Source of the DNA: Actinoplanes italicus | GTDB taxonomy: Bacteria; Actinomycetota; Actinomycetes; Mycobacteriales; Micromonosporaceae | Assembly: GCF_003001815.1 (NCBI RefSeq) | Contig: NZ_PVMZ01000003.1 | Span: forward strand, 372,001 to 436,000 | Reading direction: 5' to 3' | DNA length: 64,000 nt | Part shown: positions 32,042-40,071 of the stretch, in pieces | How positions within the stretch are numbered: the stretch's first letter is position 1 | How the letters are laid out: each line of letters starts with the position of its first letter | Notes under the pieces: generated by a model | The model's input: only the letters and a program-made list of their open reading frames with translations | Told to the model about the DNA's origin: nothing | Database searches by the model: none | Made by a program: the position numbers and the translations under genes

Positions 32042-32587
32042 ATGGCATGGTCCACGCCGTTAACTGCGGTCGCGAATGCTTCGCTCACCGCGGCACAGTG
32101 GAACGCCAGCGTCCGCGACAACCTCCTGATGACGGCCCCGGCACTCGCCAGCGTCGCGGGCTCCATCTTCGCGGTCAGCGGCACCAACGTCATCGCCCAG
32201 CGCACCCCGGACGCGGCCGGCCAGAACGGCGGCGAGACCACGACGTCCGTGTCGTACACCTCAACACTGTCCGGCGGCGCGGGCACGGCGGGGCCGGCGG
32301 TCACGGTGACGACGGGCCCGAAGGCGCTGATCGCGTTCCATTGCCGCCAGAGCACCTCGGTGGGCGGCACGAACGTGTGGACCAGCGTGGCGATCTCCGG
32401 AGCGTCGTCGATCGCAGCGTCCGACAACTGGGCGTCCTCTTACGACCTGACCGGGCAGCTCTTCCACGGCATCACCTACCTGGAAGAGAACCTCACCCCC
32501 GGCTCCAACGTCTTCACCATGGCGTACCGCGTCAGCGGCGGCACCGGAACCTTCGCGACTCGCCGCATCAACGTCGTCCCGTTCTAG
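32042..32587 (+). CDS. Tail fibre-like protein
   Basis: 181 aa from ATG 32042. The N-terminal block WSTPLTAVANASLTAAQWN with VRDNLLMTAPALAS is a recurrent start of actinophage tail-tip/fibre proteins. The remainder is a Ser/Thr/Gly-rich beta domain, probably a receptor-binding or fibre head. Confidence 0.75.
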   Translation: MAWSTPLTAVANASLTAAQWNASVRDNLLMTAPALASVAGSIFAVSGTNVIAQRTPDAAGQNGGETTTSVSYTSTLSGGAGTAGPAVTVTTGPKALIAFHCRQSTSVGGTNVWTSVAISGASSIAASDNWASSYDLTGQLFHGITYLEENLTPGSNVFTMAYRVSGGTGTFATRRINVVPF

Positions 32588-32595
32588 GAGGCAAG

Positions 32596-32859
32596 GTGCT
32601 CACCACCCCGGAATACGTGCCCTTCCTGCTCGCCGCGCAGACCTCGGCGACGCAGCAGATAGGGGTCAACATCTACGGCGTCGCCCGCGAGCTGTACGTG
32701 CAGAACCTCAGCCTGCTCGCCCTCATCGGCATGGTCACGAAGGCGCTGCACGACAAGGGCATCGTGCTGGACGCCGAGTGGCAGACCCGCCTGGCCGCCG
32801 CATACACCCCCGGCCCCTGGCCTGCGGACATGCTCGCCCAGATCCCGCCGACGCCGTAG
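32596..32859 (+). CDS. Small tail/lysis-region protein
   Basis: 87 aa from GTG 32596 with an AGGAGGC site. Helical, moderately hydrophobic (LALIGMVTKALHDKGIVL). Located between fibre and endolysin genes. No clear membrane segment; function unknown. Confidence 0.6.
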   Translation: MLTTPEYVPFLLAAQTSATQQIGVNIYGVARELYVQNLSLLALIGMVTKALHDKGIVLDAEWQTRLAAAYTPGPWPADMLAQIPPTP

Positions 32860-32867
32860 GAGGACCG

Positions 32868-33686
32868 ATGGCCGCATGGGTGCTCATTCCCTCCCTCGTC
32901 CAGCTGCGCACTGAGTTCAACGCCATCGCACCGGGCCGCGACAAGGGCGCTGACGGCGCGATCGGCGACAGCAGCCACACCTCGTCCTCCGACCACACCC
33001 CGGACGAGGACTCCCGCGTTCTACGCGACCACGACGCTGACTCGAAGAACGAGGTCCACGCCCTCGACATCGACTCGACCGGGCCATGGCCGGCGGGCCG
33101 GTCCTTCCGGTCCCTCGTGATGGCCGTTATCGCGGGCGAGCGGGCGAAGTGGCTCGACCCGGACGACATGTGCCGCCTCAACTACGTGATCTTCGATCGG
33201 AAGATCTACGACAAGGACAACGACTTCGAGCCGCGCGATTACGGCGGCTCCGACCCTCACACCAACCACGCGCACTTCTCAGGGCGCTACGAGACCCGAG
33301 CCGAGAGCGACACGCGCCCCTGGGGCGTCGAGGAGGACGACATGGCCACTGCCAAGGAAATCGTCGACGAGCTGCTCAGCCGCGACATCGTCATGGCGGA
33401 CGGAACCAGGCGAACCGTGCGGACCCTGTTCGCCTGGGAGGACGCCCGCCAGGCCGCCACCCGCAAGGCTGTCCTCGACGCGCTCGCCGCTTACAACGCC
33501 GGAGACGATGCGGCGATCGAGTCGCTGCGCGCCCAGGTGCTCAGCCTGCCGGCCGCGACCGCGACGGCACTGGCCGGTCAGGATCTGCTCGACGAGGAGG
33601 CCGTGGCCGCCCAGGTCGCCGAGTCTCTGCCTGACGGCCTGGCCGAGCTGGTAGCGCAGAAGCTCGCCGAGCGTCTCGCGTCGTGA
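32868..33686 (+). CDS. Endolysin, M15/D-Ala-D-Ala carboxypeptidase-like
   Basis: 272 aa, ATG 32868. Residues 25-140 hold the metal-peptidase pattern: GDSSHTSSSDHTPDED (His37, His43), EVHALDID (His64, Asp67) and NHAHFSGRYE (His134, His136). The C-terminal half is helical and Ala/Glu-rich and may bind the wall or form oligomers. It should cut peptide links in peptidoglycan at lysis. Followed immediately by membrane proteins. Confidence 0.85.
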   Translation: MAAWVLIPSLVQLRTEFNAIAPGRDKGADGAIGDSSHTSSSDHTPDEDSRVLRDHDADSKNEVHALDIDSTGPWPAGRSFRSLVMAVIAGERAKWLDPDDMCRLNYVIFDRKIYDKDNDFEPRDYGGSDPHTNHAHFSGRYETRAESDTRPWGVEEDDMATAKEIVDELLSRDIVMADGTRRTVRTLFAWEDARQAATRKAVLDALAAYNAGDDAAIESLRAQVLSLPAATATALAGQDLLDEEAVAAQVAESLPDGLAELVAQKLAERLAS

Positions 33687-34117
33687 CCGAGCAGGTGCGC
33701 GCCGCCCTTCCCCAGCGGATCGGCCGCCGCGGTGCCGCGCTGCTCTTCTTCACCCTGCTCGACCTCGTGTACTGCCTGAACCTGCTGACCAGCGCACGCC
33801 CCATGTCGCCGCTGAACGCCTGGATGGACGCAGTCGCACCGCTCACCGTATGGGCGTTCTGCTGGGGCGCGGTCGGCGCGATCTGCCTCTGGTACGCGTT
33901 CCGGACGTACGACACCCCGGCTTTCATGTGCGCTGTGGGACTGAAGGTGGCGTGGGGGCTGAACGCGCTGTTCGGCTGGATCGCCGGCCAGGTGCCGCTC
34001 GGCTACGTCAGCGCAGTCATCTGGCTCGCATTCGCGGGCTTCGTGTTCCTGGTCGCGGGCGGCATCCCTCCGGCAGCGCGCCGGTCTTCGGGAAGGTGGC
34101 GCCCATGGACCCTCTGA
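33683..34117 (+). CDS. Four-helix membrane protein, holin candidate
   Basis: 144 aa from GTG 33683, 4-base overlap with the endolysin. Four hydrophobic segments at about 18-36, 52-72, 80-100 and 107-127, and a basic C-terminus. Its place in the lysis cassette points to a holin or holin partner, but the sequence is not a known holin class to me. Confidence 0.6.
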   Translation: MTEQVRAALPQRIGRRGAALLFFTLLDLVYCLNLLTSARPMSPLNAWMDAVAPLTVWAFCWGAVGAICLWYAFRTYDTPAFMCAVGLKVAWGLNALFGWIAGQVPLGYVSAVIWLAFAGFVFLVAGGIPPAARRSSGRWRPWTL

Positions 34118-34407
34118 TCGGCGTTGCGGGGGCTGTGCTCACGCTGATCGGGGTCGTCGTTTCCGCCGTGCTCACTCGGCGCAGCTCGGACCGGAAGCTG
34201 AAATCCGACGCCGGTCACCAGATGATCGACCAGCACCAAGAGGACATCAAGGAACTGCGCGCCGGCCGGGCCGATGACCGTGCGCGGATCACGGCACTGG
34301 AGCGGCACGTGCGGATCCAGGGTGACTACATCGGCCAGCTGCGGCGGCACATCGCGGACGGCAACCCGCCTCCGCCGCCGGCATGGCCCGAGGGCCTGAT
34401 CACCTAG
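34105..34407 (+). CDS. Membrane-anchored coiled-coil lysis protein
   Basis: 100 aa from ATG 34105. One N-terminal membrane segment (LIGVAGAVLTLIGVVVSAVL, 4-23) followed by a charged coiled-coil (about 35-85) and a Pro tail. This resembles small spanin-like or holin-accessory proteins in actinophage lysis cassettes. Confidence 0.65.
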   Translation: MDPLIGVAGAVLTLIGVVVSAVLTRRSSDRKLKSDAGHQMIDQHQEDIKELRAGRADDRARITALERHVRIQGDYIGQLRRHIADGNPPPPPAWPEGLIT

Positions 34408-34475
34408 TCCGGCTGCGGATCCGGGAGTTCACTCCATCCCGCCATTAGAACACTCGTCCGACAGGAGCCAACAAG

Positions 34476-34706
34476 ATGTGGACCGGTAACTTCTGGAAGC
34501 AGGCGGCCGAGCGCGCCGTGAAGACGTTCGCGCAGGCCTCCCTCGCGCTGCTCACCGGCGACGGCATGGGCGTGCTGGACGTCAACTGGGGCGACGTCGC
34601 CTCCGTCGGCGCCCTGGCAGCGATCGCCTCGCTGCTGACGTCGATCGTCACGTCGACCGTCGGTGAGCCCAACGACCCGAGCGCGGTGCGCCGAACGAAC
34701 CCGTAG
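34476..34706 (+). CDS. Phage holin, r1t-like
   Basis: 76 aa from ATG 34476 with an AGGAG site. FWKQAAERAVKTFAQASLALL and VGALAAIASLLTSIVTSTVG are the two membrane helices of the r1t/actinophage holin family, with W near the start. It opens the cytoplasmic membrane to time lysis. Last gene of the late operon, followed by a strong hairpin. Confidence 0.85.
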   Translation: MWTGNFWKQAAERAVKTFAQASLALLTGDGMGVLDVNWGDVASVGALAAIASLLTSIVTSTVGEPNDPSAVRRTNP

Positions 34707-34725
34707 ACCTTCCTGCGCCCGTCAC

Positions 34726-34768
34726 AGAACCGCCCCACCTGGCCATCGCGGCCGGGTGGGGCGGTTCT
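34726..34768. terminator. Bidirectional terminator at the end of the late operon
   Basis: AGAACCGCCCCACC (34726-34739) pairs perfectly with 34755-34768, and the loop can form an inner GGCC/GGCC stem. It lies between the convergent holin gene and the minus-strand small membrane protein. Confidence 0.85.
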
Positions 34769-34780
34769 CTGCGTCTGGGG

Positions 34781-34996
34781 TCACCTGCTGGCCATCACCA
34801 CGGCTGCCCCCACGGCGATGACGAGCGCCGCCAGCGCGACCGACCGGAAGGCGGCCCGCCATCGAGCCCGCGCGATGCTGACGTAGCCGGCCGCGACCAT
34901 GCTCGCCGCCGCGGCGGCCTCGTATCGTCGGCCACCGGCGAAGGCTGCGAGGGCGCCGACGATCACCCCGAACCCGAAGGCGATCCCTACTCCCAT
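34781..34996 (-). CDS. Small two-helix membrane protein
   Basis: 71 aa from ATG 34996 on the minus strand. Two hydrophobic segments (IAFGFGVIVGALAAFAGG, residues 5-22; LAALVIAVGAAVVMA near the end) around an Arg-rich loop. First of a leftward set and downstream of the paired palindromes at 35028-35113. Perhaps a transfer or membrane accessory protein; unknown. Confidence 0.6.
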   Translation of the reverse strand: MGVGIAFGFGVIVGALAAFAGGRRYEAAAAASMVAAGYVSIARARWRAAFRSVALAALVIAVGAAVVMASR

Positions 34997-35027
34997 GATT
35001 CACTCTCCGTGACTTCGTATCGTTCAC

Positions 35028-35113
35028 ACGGTTCGCACCGTCTTTCATATGGCGCATTCACAGGGCCCCTACACAGGACCCGGCCGGACCCGATCGCACG
35101 GTGTGCACCGTGC
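35028..35113 (-). promoter_or_regulatory. Paired palindromic operators ACGGT-N4-ACCGT
   Basis: ACGGT TCGC ACCGT spans 35028-35041, and the same arms recur as ACGGT GTGC ACCGT at 35098-35111, inside a longer 8+8 base palindrome (35096-35113). The two copies are 70 bases apart in the non-coding stretch upstream of the gene at 34781-34996. Paired sites suggest binding and perhaps looping by a dimeric repressor. Confidence 0.55.
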
Positions 35114-35141
35114 GCATGAGCCCGGCCTTGATCACTCGTCG

Positions 35142-37040
35142 TCACACCGGGGCAGGCATCAGGATCCGGTAGACGCCCCGCTGAGGCTTGGCCAGCAGCG
35201 GCTCGTCGCCCGCAGTCAGGTCCTTGAGCGCCTGGTACAGCCACGACCCGGACAGGCCTGTCTGCGCCAGCACATCCCCGAGTTCGGACGGCTTCACGTA
35301 CTCGGCGCCGGCGTCGCCGAGGTCGCAGATGTGCGAGCGGAGCAGGTCCATGGCGACCGCGGTCGGCAGCTTGCGGCCCTCCCCCAGCGGAATCCGGGGC
35401 AAGTCGTCCGGCACCCGGATCGGCTCGGCCGGGTCGACGTCGTCCGGCGGGTCGCCCGGATCCAGCCCCGGCATCTCCTCCGGCTCGGGTTCCACCTCCG
35501 GCTTCGGTGCCGGCTGGACGTCCGCGACGGGAGCGTCCGTCCAGCCGAGCACCTCGGCGACGTCGGCGGCCCGCTGCTCGTCGCTCTCGATGAACGACCG
35601 GCACGGCGCCGACCACAGCTCGCGGTCCCGGCCCGCCCACTCCAGGTAGAAGTAGCCGGGCCGGGCGTTCTTCCACTTCCACGGTGCGGCTCCGGCCTGG
35701 AGCGTCTCCTCCGACAGGGCCGCGACGGCATCCTCGTCGCGTTCGACGCCGAGGACGACCCACGTGGTGATGTTGCTGCGCGCCGACGTCGGCAGCCGGT
35801 CGTAGGTGGCCCGCTGCATTTCGAGGATCAGGCACATGCCGACCGAGCGGACCGACTCGGCCAGGTCGACGATCGCCGGGTTTCCGGCGACCACCTTCGC
35901 GGCCTCGAAGATGATGTAGACCTCGAACGGCAGGCCACACCCCTGCTCCCACTGCTTGAAACCCCGCTTGCCGAGCTGCCCGGCACGTTCGGCGACCCGG
36001 GCTTCAAGGGTGTCGAGCAGCGCCTCAGCCTCGTCGGCGCCGGCCGCCACCCGCTTGGACGCCCGCTTGAGCCAGTCGGGAAGCTGCCCGGCCTTACGGG
36101 CGTCCGCGATGGTCAGGTCCACGTCGGTGCGGGTGGCGACCTCCTTGCCCAGGCGCAGCAGCAGTTCGGTCTTGCCGGAGCCGGACATGCCGACGACGCC
36201 CATCATGCCGACCGCGTTGCGGTGGGCCTTCGGGTCGCCGGGCAGGATCACCTCGGCATCGCCGCCGTCCTCGGCCCGGCCCAGCACGATCGGCTCCGCG
36301 ATGGACCGGCCCGGTGCCGACGGGCCGGGGTCGGGGATCGCATCGCGCAGCTGGTCGACGGGCACCGCGCTGACGACTCCGCGGCGCTCAGAGTCCGCGT
36401 TATCGATGGTGCGGATCGAGGTTGCCTTGACGTCGAGCAGTGACGCCAGCTCGGACTTCACTGCGGCAACCTCGGCGAACGTCCGGCCGGGAGGCATCTC
36501 GATCGTCGCCGATACCTTCGCCCCGTCGACCTTCGGCCGCGAGAACTTAACGCCCTTGAGCTGCTTCACCGCGTCGCCCAGCTCGGCGAACTCGCCATTC
36601 AGGATCCGGCCGCTGCCGTCATCCTCGCCGCGGGCCTGCCGCATGATCCGGTACACCGCGCACGCCACCGAGATCAGCAGCGTCAGCAGCAGCCACGTGC
36701 CGATCATCGCCTTCGACCACGGGCCGTTCAGGGTGGCCGGCACGAGCCACAGGAACGCGAGCACCGAGTTCGCGGTGGCCATGAAGTTCATGACCCGCCC
36801 GCGCGGCATCGACGCGACGAACACGAACAGCGTCAGCCCGACTGCGGTCAGGGCCAGGGAGAAGCCGGTCCAGCCGGCGGACCCGGCGTCCCGGGCGAAG
36901 AAGTGGTGCCCCGCCCAGGCGCCTGGCAGCGCCGCCGTGCAGCACAGTGGCGCCACCAGGTACGGCCATAGCGGGATCCGCACGGTGTGTACGGACCCGA
37001 ACCCGTCACCGGCGGGCCGGAGCTTCGCCTTCCGCGCCAT
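35142..37040 (-). CDS. FtsK/SpoIIIE-like DNA translocase (TraB-like)
   Basis: 632 aa from ATG 37040, which overlaps the upstream stop (TGATG). Four membrane segments lie at about 23-42, 58-77, 88-104 and 112-130. Then comes a motor domain: Walker A GMSGSGKT (284-291), the strand VYIIFEAAKVV (374-384), and LILEMQRATYDRLP (404-417). The Walker B Asp position is Phe378, with Glu379 kept. The last 70 residues form a winged helix, as in TraB of Streptomyces plasmids. Such proteins move double-stranded DNA between mycelial cells; a plain phage does not need one. Confidence 0.85.
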   Translation of the reverse strand: MARKAKLRPAGDGFGSVHTVRIPLWPYLVAPLCCTAALPGAWAGHHFFARDAGSAGWTGFSLALTAVGLTLFVFVASMPRGRVMNFMATANSVLAFLWLVPATLNGPWSKAMIGTWLLLTLLISVACAVYRIMRQARGEDDGSGRILNGEFAELGDAVKQLKGVKFSRPKVDGAKVSATIEMPPGRTFAEVAAVKSELASLLDVKATSIRTIDNADSERRGVVSAVPVDQLRDAIPDPGPSAPGRSIAEPIVLGRAEDGGDAEVILPGDPKAHRNAVGMMGVVGMSGSGKTELLLRLGKEVATRTDVDLTIADARKAGQLPDWLKRASKRVAAGADEAEALLDTLEARVAERAGQLGKRGFKQWEQGCGLPFEVYIIFEAAKVVAGNPAIVDLAESVRSVGMCLILEMQRATYDRLPTSARSNITTWVVLGVERDEDAVAALSEETLQAGAAPWKWKNARPGYFYLEWAGRDRELWSAPCRSFIESDEQRAADVAEVLGWTDAPVADVQPAPKPEVEPEPEEMPGLDPGDPPDDVDPAEPIRVPDDLPRIPLGEGRKLPTAVAMDLLRSHICDLGDAGAEYVKPSELGDVLAQTGLSGSWLYQALKDLTAGDEPLLAKPQRGVYRILMPAPV

Positions 37041-37429
37041 CACATCGCCCGGAAGCCGTGAGCGGAGTTGGACGTGTGGCCCTTCCAGCCGGCGGCTTCC
37101 AGCTCGGGCAGGTAGACGGCCTGGTACCGGTTCGACGCGGTGATGACGTACCGGGACGCCACCACCAGCGCCTCGGCGGCCTGCGCGATCGGCTTGGACA
37201 CCTGGCGGGCCCGGTAGGTCGACGACATGTTGGCGATGACCAGGCCACGCGACACCTTCCGAAACCGGGCGTCGGCCTCGGACGCGAAGATGCCGAGTTC
37301 CAGGGCGCCGGCGTGCAGCACGAACCGGGCTCGCTCGCACCATTCCAGGAAGGCGACGTTGTCCTGCAGCGCGCCGTCCTCGGCGCCGAGGAAGCCGGAT
37401 CGGGGCTTGCCGCCGTTGGTCTCCGACAC
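37040..37429 (-). CDS. Hypothetical transfer-module protein
   Basis: 129 aa from GTG 37429, AAGGAG nine bases upstream. Helical, with CERARFVLHAGALELGIF and RQVSKPIAQAAEALVVASRYV. Coupled to the translocase by a one-base overlap, so probably works with it. I do not recognise a named family. Confidence 0.65.
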   Translation of the reverse strand: MSETNGGKPRSGFLGAEDGALQDNVAFLEWCERARFVLHAGALELGIFASEADARFRKVSRGLVIANMSSTYRARQVSKPIAQAAEALVVASRYVITASNRYQAVYLPELEAAGWKGHTSNSAHGFRAM

Positions 37430-37472
37430 GGTGAAGTTCTCCTTTGTGAAGGGGGGTGAGTTGCCGGGGGTC

Positions 37473-37691
37473 CTACTTGCGGATGCTCCGGTCGCCGTCG
37501 GCGAGCGCCGCGGCCTCGACCAGGCGGACGCCGACCATGCGGGCCTCGTCCGGTGACATCGGCCGGTCCGGCACGCAGGCGAGCACGGTGCCGGTGCTGG
37601 GGCAGGCCTGGACGTTGGTGTCGCTGCCGAGGATGTCGGCGGTCAGCATGCCGCCGGGTCCCTGCGTCCATCGGGTGTACGTGCCGCGCAC
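37473..37691 (-). CDS. Small protein in the transfer operon
   Basis: 72 aa from GTG 37691 with AAGGAG six bases upstream. Starts RGTYTRWTQGPGGMLTAD and has a helical, acidic end (PDEARMVGVRLVEAAAL). Short spacing on both sides shows it belongs to the leftward operon. Function unknown. Confidence 0.6.
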   Translation of the reverse strand: MRGTYTRWTQGPGGMLTADILGSDTNVQACPSTGTVLACVPDRPMSPDEARMVGVRLVEAAALADGDRSIRK

Positions 37692-37701
37692 GTCTGTCTC
37701 C

Positions 37702-38535
37702 TTACTGGTGGGCGTCTGAGCGGACGAGGTGTGCGAGTGCGGCACCCATGCCGAGGACGGCGACGGGGATGCCGGAGACGAGCAGGGTGATCGGCCACGG
37801 GGCGACGGTCCAGCCGGCAGCGGCCATCAGGTGGTAGAGGCTCTGTCCGCTGAAGCCGAGCAGGAGCGACCCGACCGCCGAGTTGCGGGCGAAGCGAAGG
37901 GCCTTGCCATGGGCGCGCCCGGACAGCCAGACGTGCAGCGCGTAGGCGGCGTAGGTCTCCATCCCGAACGGCAGGGTGATCGCCGTGTTGATCGTGAAAT
38001 CCTCGAGGCGGGGGATGCCGGGGAACGGGTGGACGACGCCGAAGCCCGTCATGCCGCCGAGGTCGACCCAGCCGCCCCAGATCGCGACGAACGCGGGCAG
38101 GCACAGGATCAGAACCGGCCACGTGCGAAGCGGCTTAGCAGGGCGGGGAGGGGTCTGGGCAGCCTTGGCGACCGGCGCGACAGCCTTGTCTCGAACGATC
38201 CCGGTCACCTCGACCGGCGCGGGCGCGGCCAGCTCGGCGGCCGGGGCCGGGGCGATTTCGGGGACGGACGCGATCACCACGGCCGGGCGGGGGCGCGGCC
38301 TCTTCCGGCGGGCGAGCGCGGCCAACGCGGCACGGCCCTGGCGGGCACGTTCGGCGCGGCGCTGGGCGCGCTCCTGGGACAGGGTGCGGCAGACGTCGGC
38401 GGCGGTCTCCCGGCGCACGCGCAAGGTCGCCCGCAGGGTCTCGATGGACGGGATCGAGCCGGACCCGACGTGCTGGCGGGCTTCGGTCAGGAGCTGCTCG
38501 CGGGTGCGCCGCGGCGGCGTGGCGGTGATGGTCAC
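37702..38535 (-). CDS. DUF2637/SpdB-like membrane protein
   Basis: 277 aa. GTG 38535 with GGAGG six bases upstream is preferred over a longer frame. Residues 10-55 look like an HTH-type helical unit (REQLLTEARQHVGSG, SIETLRATLRV). An Ala/Pro-rich basic linker follows. The last 130 residues hold four membrane helices with GGMTGFGVVHPFPG and GFSGQSLYHLMAAAGW, as in DUF2637 proteins of actinobacterial plasmids and integrative elements. These are linked to spread between cells together with TraB/FtsK. Confidence 0.8.
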   Translation of the reverse strand: MTITATPPRRTREQLLTEARQHVGSGSIPSIETLRATLRVRRETAADVCRTLSQERAQRRAERARQGRAALAALARRKRPRPRPAVVIASVPEIAPAPAAELAAPAPVEVTGIVRDKAVAPVAKAAQTPPRPAKPLRTWPVLILCLPAFVAIWGGWVDLGGMTGFGVVHPFPGIPRLEDFTINTAITLPFGMETYAAYALHVWLSGRAHGKALRFARNSAVGSLLLGFSGQSLYHLMAAAGWTVAPWPITLLVSGIPVAVLGMGAALAHLVRSDAHQ

Positions 38536-38611
38536 GGGGTTCCTCCGCAGTCGGCGGGTCTGGGTCCGGGGTGGCCGACGACGTGGTCCTGCCTCGCCAT
38601 CCCGACGGTGT

Positions 38612-38665
38612 GTTAGTTTGCCAAATGGAACACTAACAACGTACACGCCACACAGGACCGTGTGT
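38612..38665. promoter_or_regulatory. Divergent operator region with two inverted repeats
   Basis: GTTAGT (38612-38617) and ACTAAC (38632-38637) form one palindrome with TT/AA-rich centre. ACACA (38650-38654) and TGTGT (38661-38665) form another around GGACCG. They lie between the leftward transfer operon and the rightward HTH gene at 38688, so they may be its binding sites. Confidence 0.5.
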
Positions 38666-38687
38666 CAAGTGAGACAGGGGTGATAGC

Positions 38688-38906
38688 GTGACCGCCATGC
38701 CAAGGCCGATCACCGAACTGACCGATGAGCAGCGGAGACTGCTCGCGGTGGCGGTGAAATCGGCGAAGAAAGCCCGTGACACTGAAGATCAAGCGTGGAC
38801 TGACGCGCACGCTGCGCGGGTCGCGGGCGTGCCGGACACGGTGCTGTGCGAAGAGACCGGGCTGAGCAAGTCGACGCTCAACCGGAAGTACGGGCCGCGC
38901 GGGTAG
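38688..38906 (+). CDS. Small HTH protein, candidate regulator
   Basis: 72 aa from GTG 38688 (AGGGG site; ATG 38697 is an alternative). N-terminal helix rich in Lys/Arg, then VAGVPDTVLCEETGLSKSTLNRKYG, a clear helix-turn-helix. Divergent from the transfer operon, so a natural candidate for its repressor. Confidence 0.7.
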   Translation: MTAMPRPITELTDEQRRLLAVAVKSAKKARDTEDQAWTDAHAARVAGVPDTVLCEETGLSKSTLNRKYGPRG

Positions 38907-39125
38907 CTACGAACCCTCGGGTTCCTCGGCGAGCGCTGGCCGATGCTCGGCGACCCACGCCTCGACGTCCTGGGCGAGCCAGACCCGGCCTGCCTTGATC
39001 TCCCAGCGCGGGCGCGGGAAGTCGAGTTTGCGGCTGTCGGCGATCTGCGAGACCCGTGCGGGCGTGACGTTGAGCAGCGCGGCGATCTCGGCCGTGCCCA
39101 TGATGCGTACGTCGCTCAGGTCCAC
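38907..39125 (-). CDS. Excisionase-like HTH protein 1
   Basis: 72 aa from ATG 39125. HTH of the MerR/AlpA type (GTAEIAALLNVTPARVSQIADS, 10-31) followed by the wing FPRPRWEIKAGRVWLAQDVEAWVAEHRP. Such proteins act as excisionases or phage regulators. A second, divergent copy lies at 39838-40044. Confidence 0.75.
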   Translation of the reverse strand: MDLSDVRIMGTAEIAALLNVTPARVSQIADSRKLDFPRPRWEIKAGRVWLAQDVEAWVAEHRPALAEEPEGS

Positions 39126-39151
39126 AAGATCAGACGCTAAGTGACTTCACC

Positions 39152-39167
39152 CTTACTGGTACGTAAG
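39152..39167. promoter_or_regulatory. Palindrome CTTAC-N6-GTAAG upstream of excisionase-like gene
   Basis: CTTAC (39152-39156) and GTAAG (39163-39167) flank TGGTAC. It lies 27 bases upstream of the start at 39125, in the 203-base gap to the next + gene. I see nothing else firm in that gap. Confidence 0.4.
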
Positions 39168-39328
39168 ACCCGGTTGCTCTAGACGATCCTCCTAGCGGGT
39201 CCTAAAGTCCTGCGGTGCGGGCGGTTCTGGGATCCCAGAGATGGGCGAACCCCGTCCGTCCGCGCCAGCCCGCGGCGAGGCGGTGACCAGTGGAATGTCC
39301 GCCCTGCCGCTCTTCCTGGGGAGGCGGT

Positions 39329-39550
39329 ATGCGACCGCACGTAGGTGCCGAAGTGACTGTGGTGCCGACCGACGACGACCCGTACATCCTTCAGTTCCAG
39401 CGGTTCGCGATCGTCTCACGCCGAACCGACCACGGCGCCTACGTGCGCCTGAGTGCCACCTACCCGCCCGGCCGCGAGTTCGGGCCCATCCCCGACAGCC
39501 GCCTGCTGTTCGGCTGGCGCGACCCGTCCGGGGCGTGGCGCCGATGGTGA
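39329..39550 (+). CDS. Small hypothetical protein
   Basis: 73 aa from ATG 39329 with GGGGAGG upstream. Beta-rich (AEVTVVPTDDDPYILQFQRF). Overlaps the next gene by seven bases. Function unknown. Confidence 0.55.
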   Translation: MRPHVGAEVTVVPTDDDPYILQFQRFAIVSRRTDHGAYVRLSATYPPGREFGPIPDSRLLFGWRDPSGAWRRW

Positions 39551-39669
39551 CCTGGCTGCACTACCTCTGCGGCAAGAAGACGGACTTCCCGGCCGGCACG
39601 AACCCCAACCAGCGGCAGGAGCCGTGCCCGCACTGCGGTGTCGCGGTCGGCGGATGGAGGCGCGCATGA
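39544..39669 (+). CDS. 41-residue zinc-ribbon-like protein
   Basis: From ATG 39544: LHYLCGKK at the start and CPHCGVAVGG near the end give three Cys of a possible knuckle. Coupled on both sides by short overlaps. Function unknown. Confidence 0.5.
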   Translation: MVTWLHYLCGKKTDFPAGTNPNQRQEPCPHCGVAVGGWRRA

Positions 39670-39860
39670 CCCGCGAACTCATCGTCGACGGCAGTGAGGT
39701 GCTGGGCTACGTGGCAACCGAGCAGCTACCCGATCTCCCCGTTCGCTGGGCGTCCTGGCGGCCCGGGGATTCTGCCCCGATCGGCACGCATCAGGACCGC
39801 GAGCAGGCGGTGGGGTTCCTGCGTCAGCTGGCCCTGGCTACTCGTCCGCGTCTTCGTTGA
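39666..39860 (+). CDS. Small hypothetical protein
   Basis: 64 aa from ATG 39666. Acidic start and a helical end (REQAVGFLRQLALATR). It runs 23 bases into the end of the convergent excisionase-like gene. Function unknown. Confidence 0.5.
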   Translation: MTRELIVDGSEVLGYVATEQLPDLPVRWASWRPGDSAPIGTHQDREQAVGFLRQLALATRPRLR

Positions 39861-40044
39861 GGTCGGGCCGGTGCTCGACGATCCATGCCTCGACGTCCTC
39901 GGTGGCCCAGACGCGGCCCATGGCGAGTTCGTCGTAGGTGGCGGGCCAGGTGGGGAGGCTGGTGTAGTGCTTGGCCCTGGTCTCGCCTACGCGGAGCCGC
40001 GCCGCGATCTCGGCGGCACCCATGAGACGGCCCGTGCGCGGCAT
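39838..40044 (-). CDS. Excisionase-like HTH protein 2
   Basis: 68 aa from ATG 40044 (or 40023). GAAEIAARLRVGETRAKHYTS is a MerR-type HTH and GRVWATEDVEAWIVEHRPDL the wing, parallel to GRVWLAQDVEAWVAEHRPAL in the protein at 38907-39125. It is the HTH gene nearest the integrase, so the likelier true excisionase of the two. Confidence 0.7.
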   Translation of the reverse strand: MPRTGRLMGAAEIAARLRVGETRAKHYTSLPTWPATYDELAMGRVWATEDVEAWIVEHRPDLNEDADE

Positions 40045-40071
40045 GGTCCTGACGCTATGGAGATGATCCCT

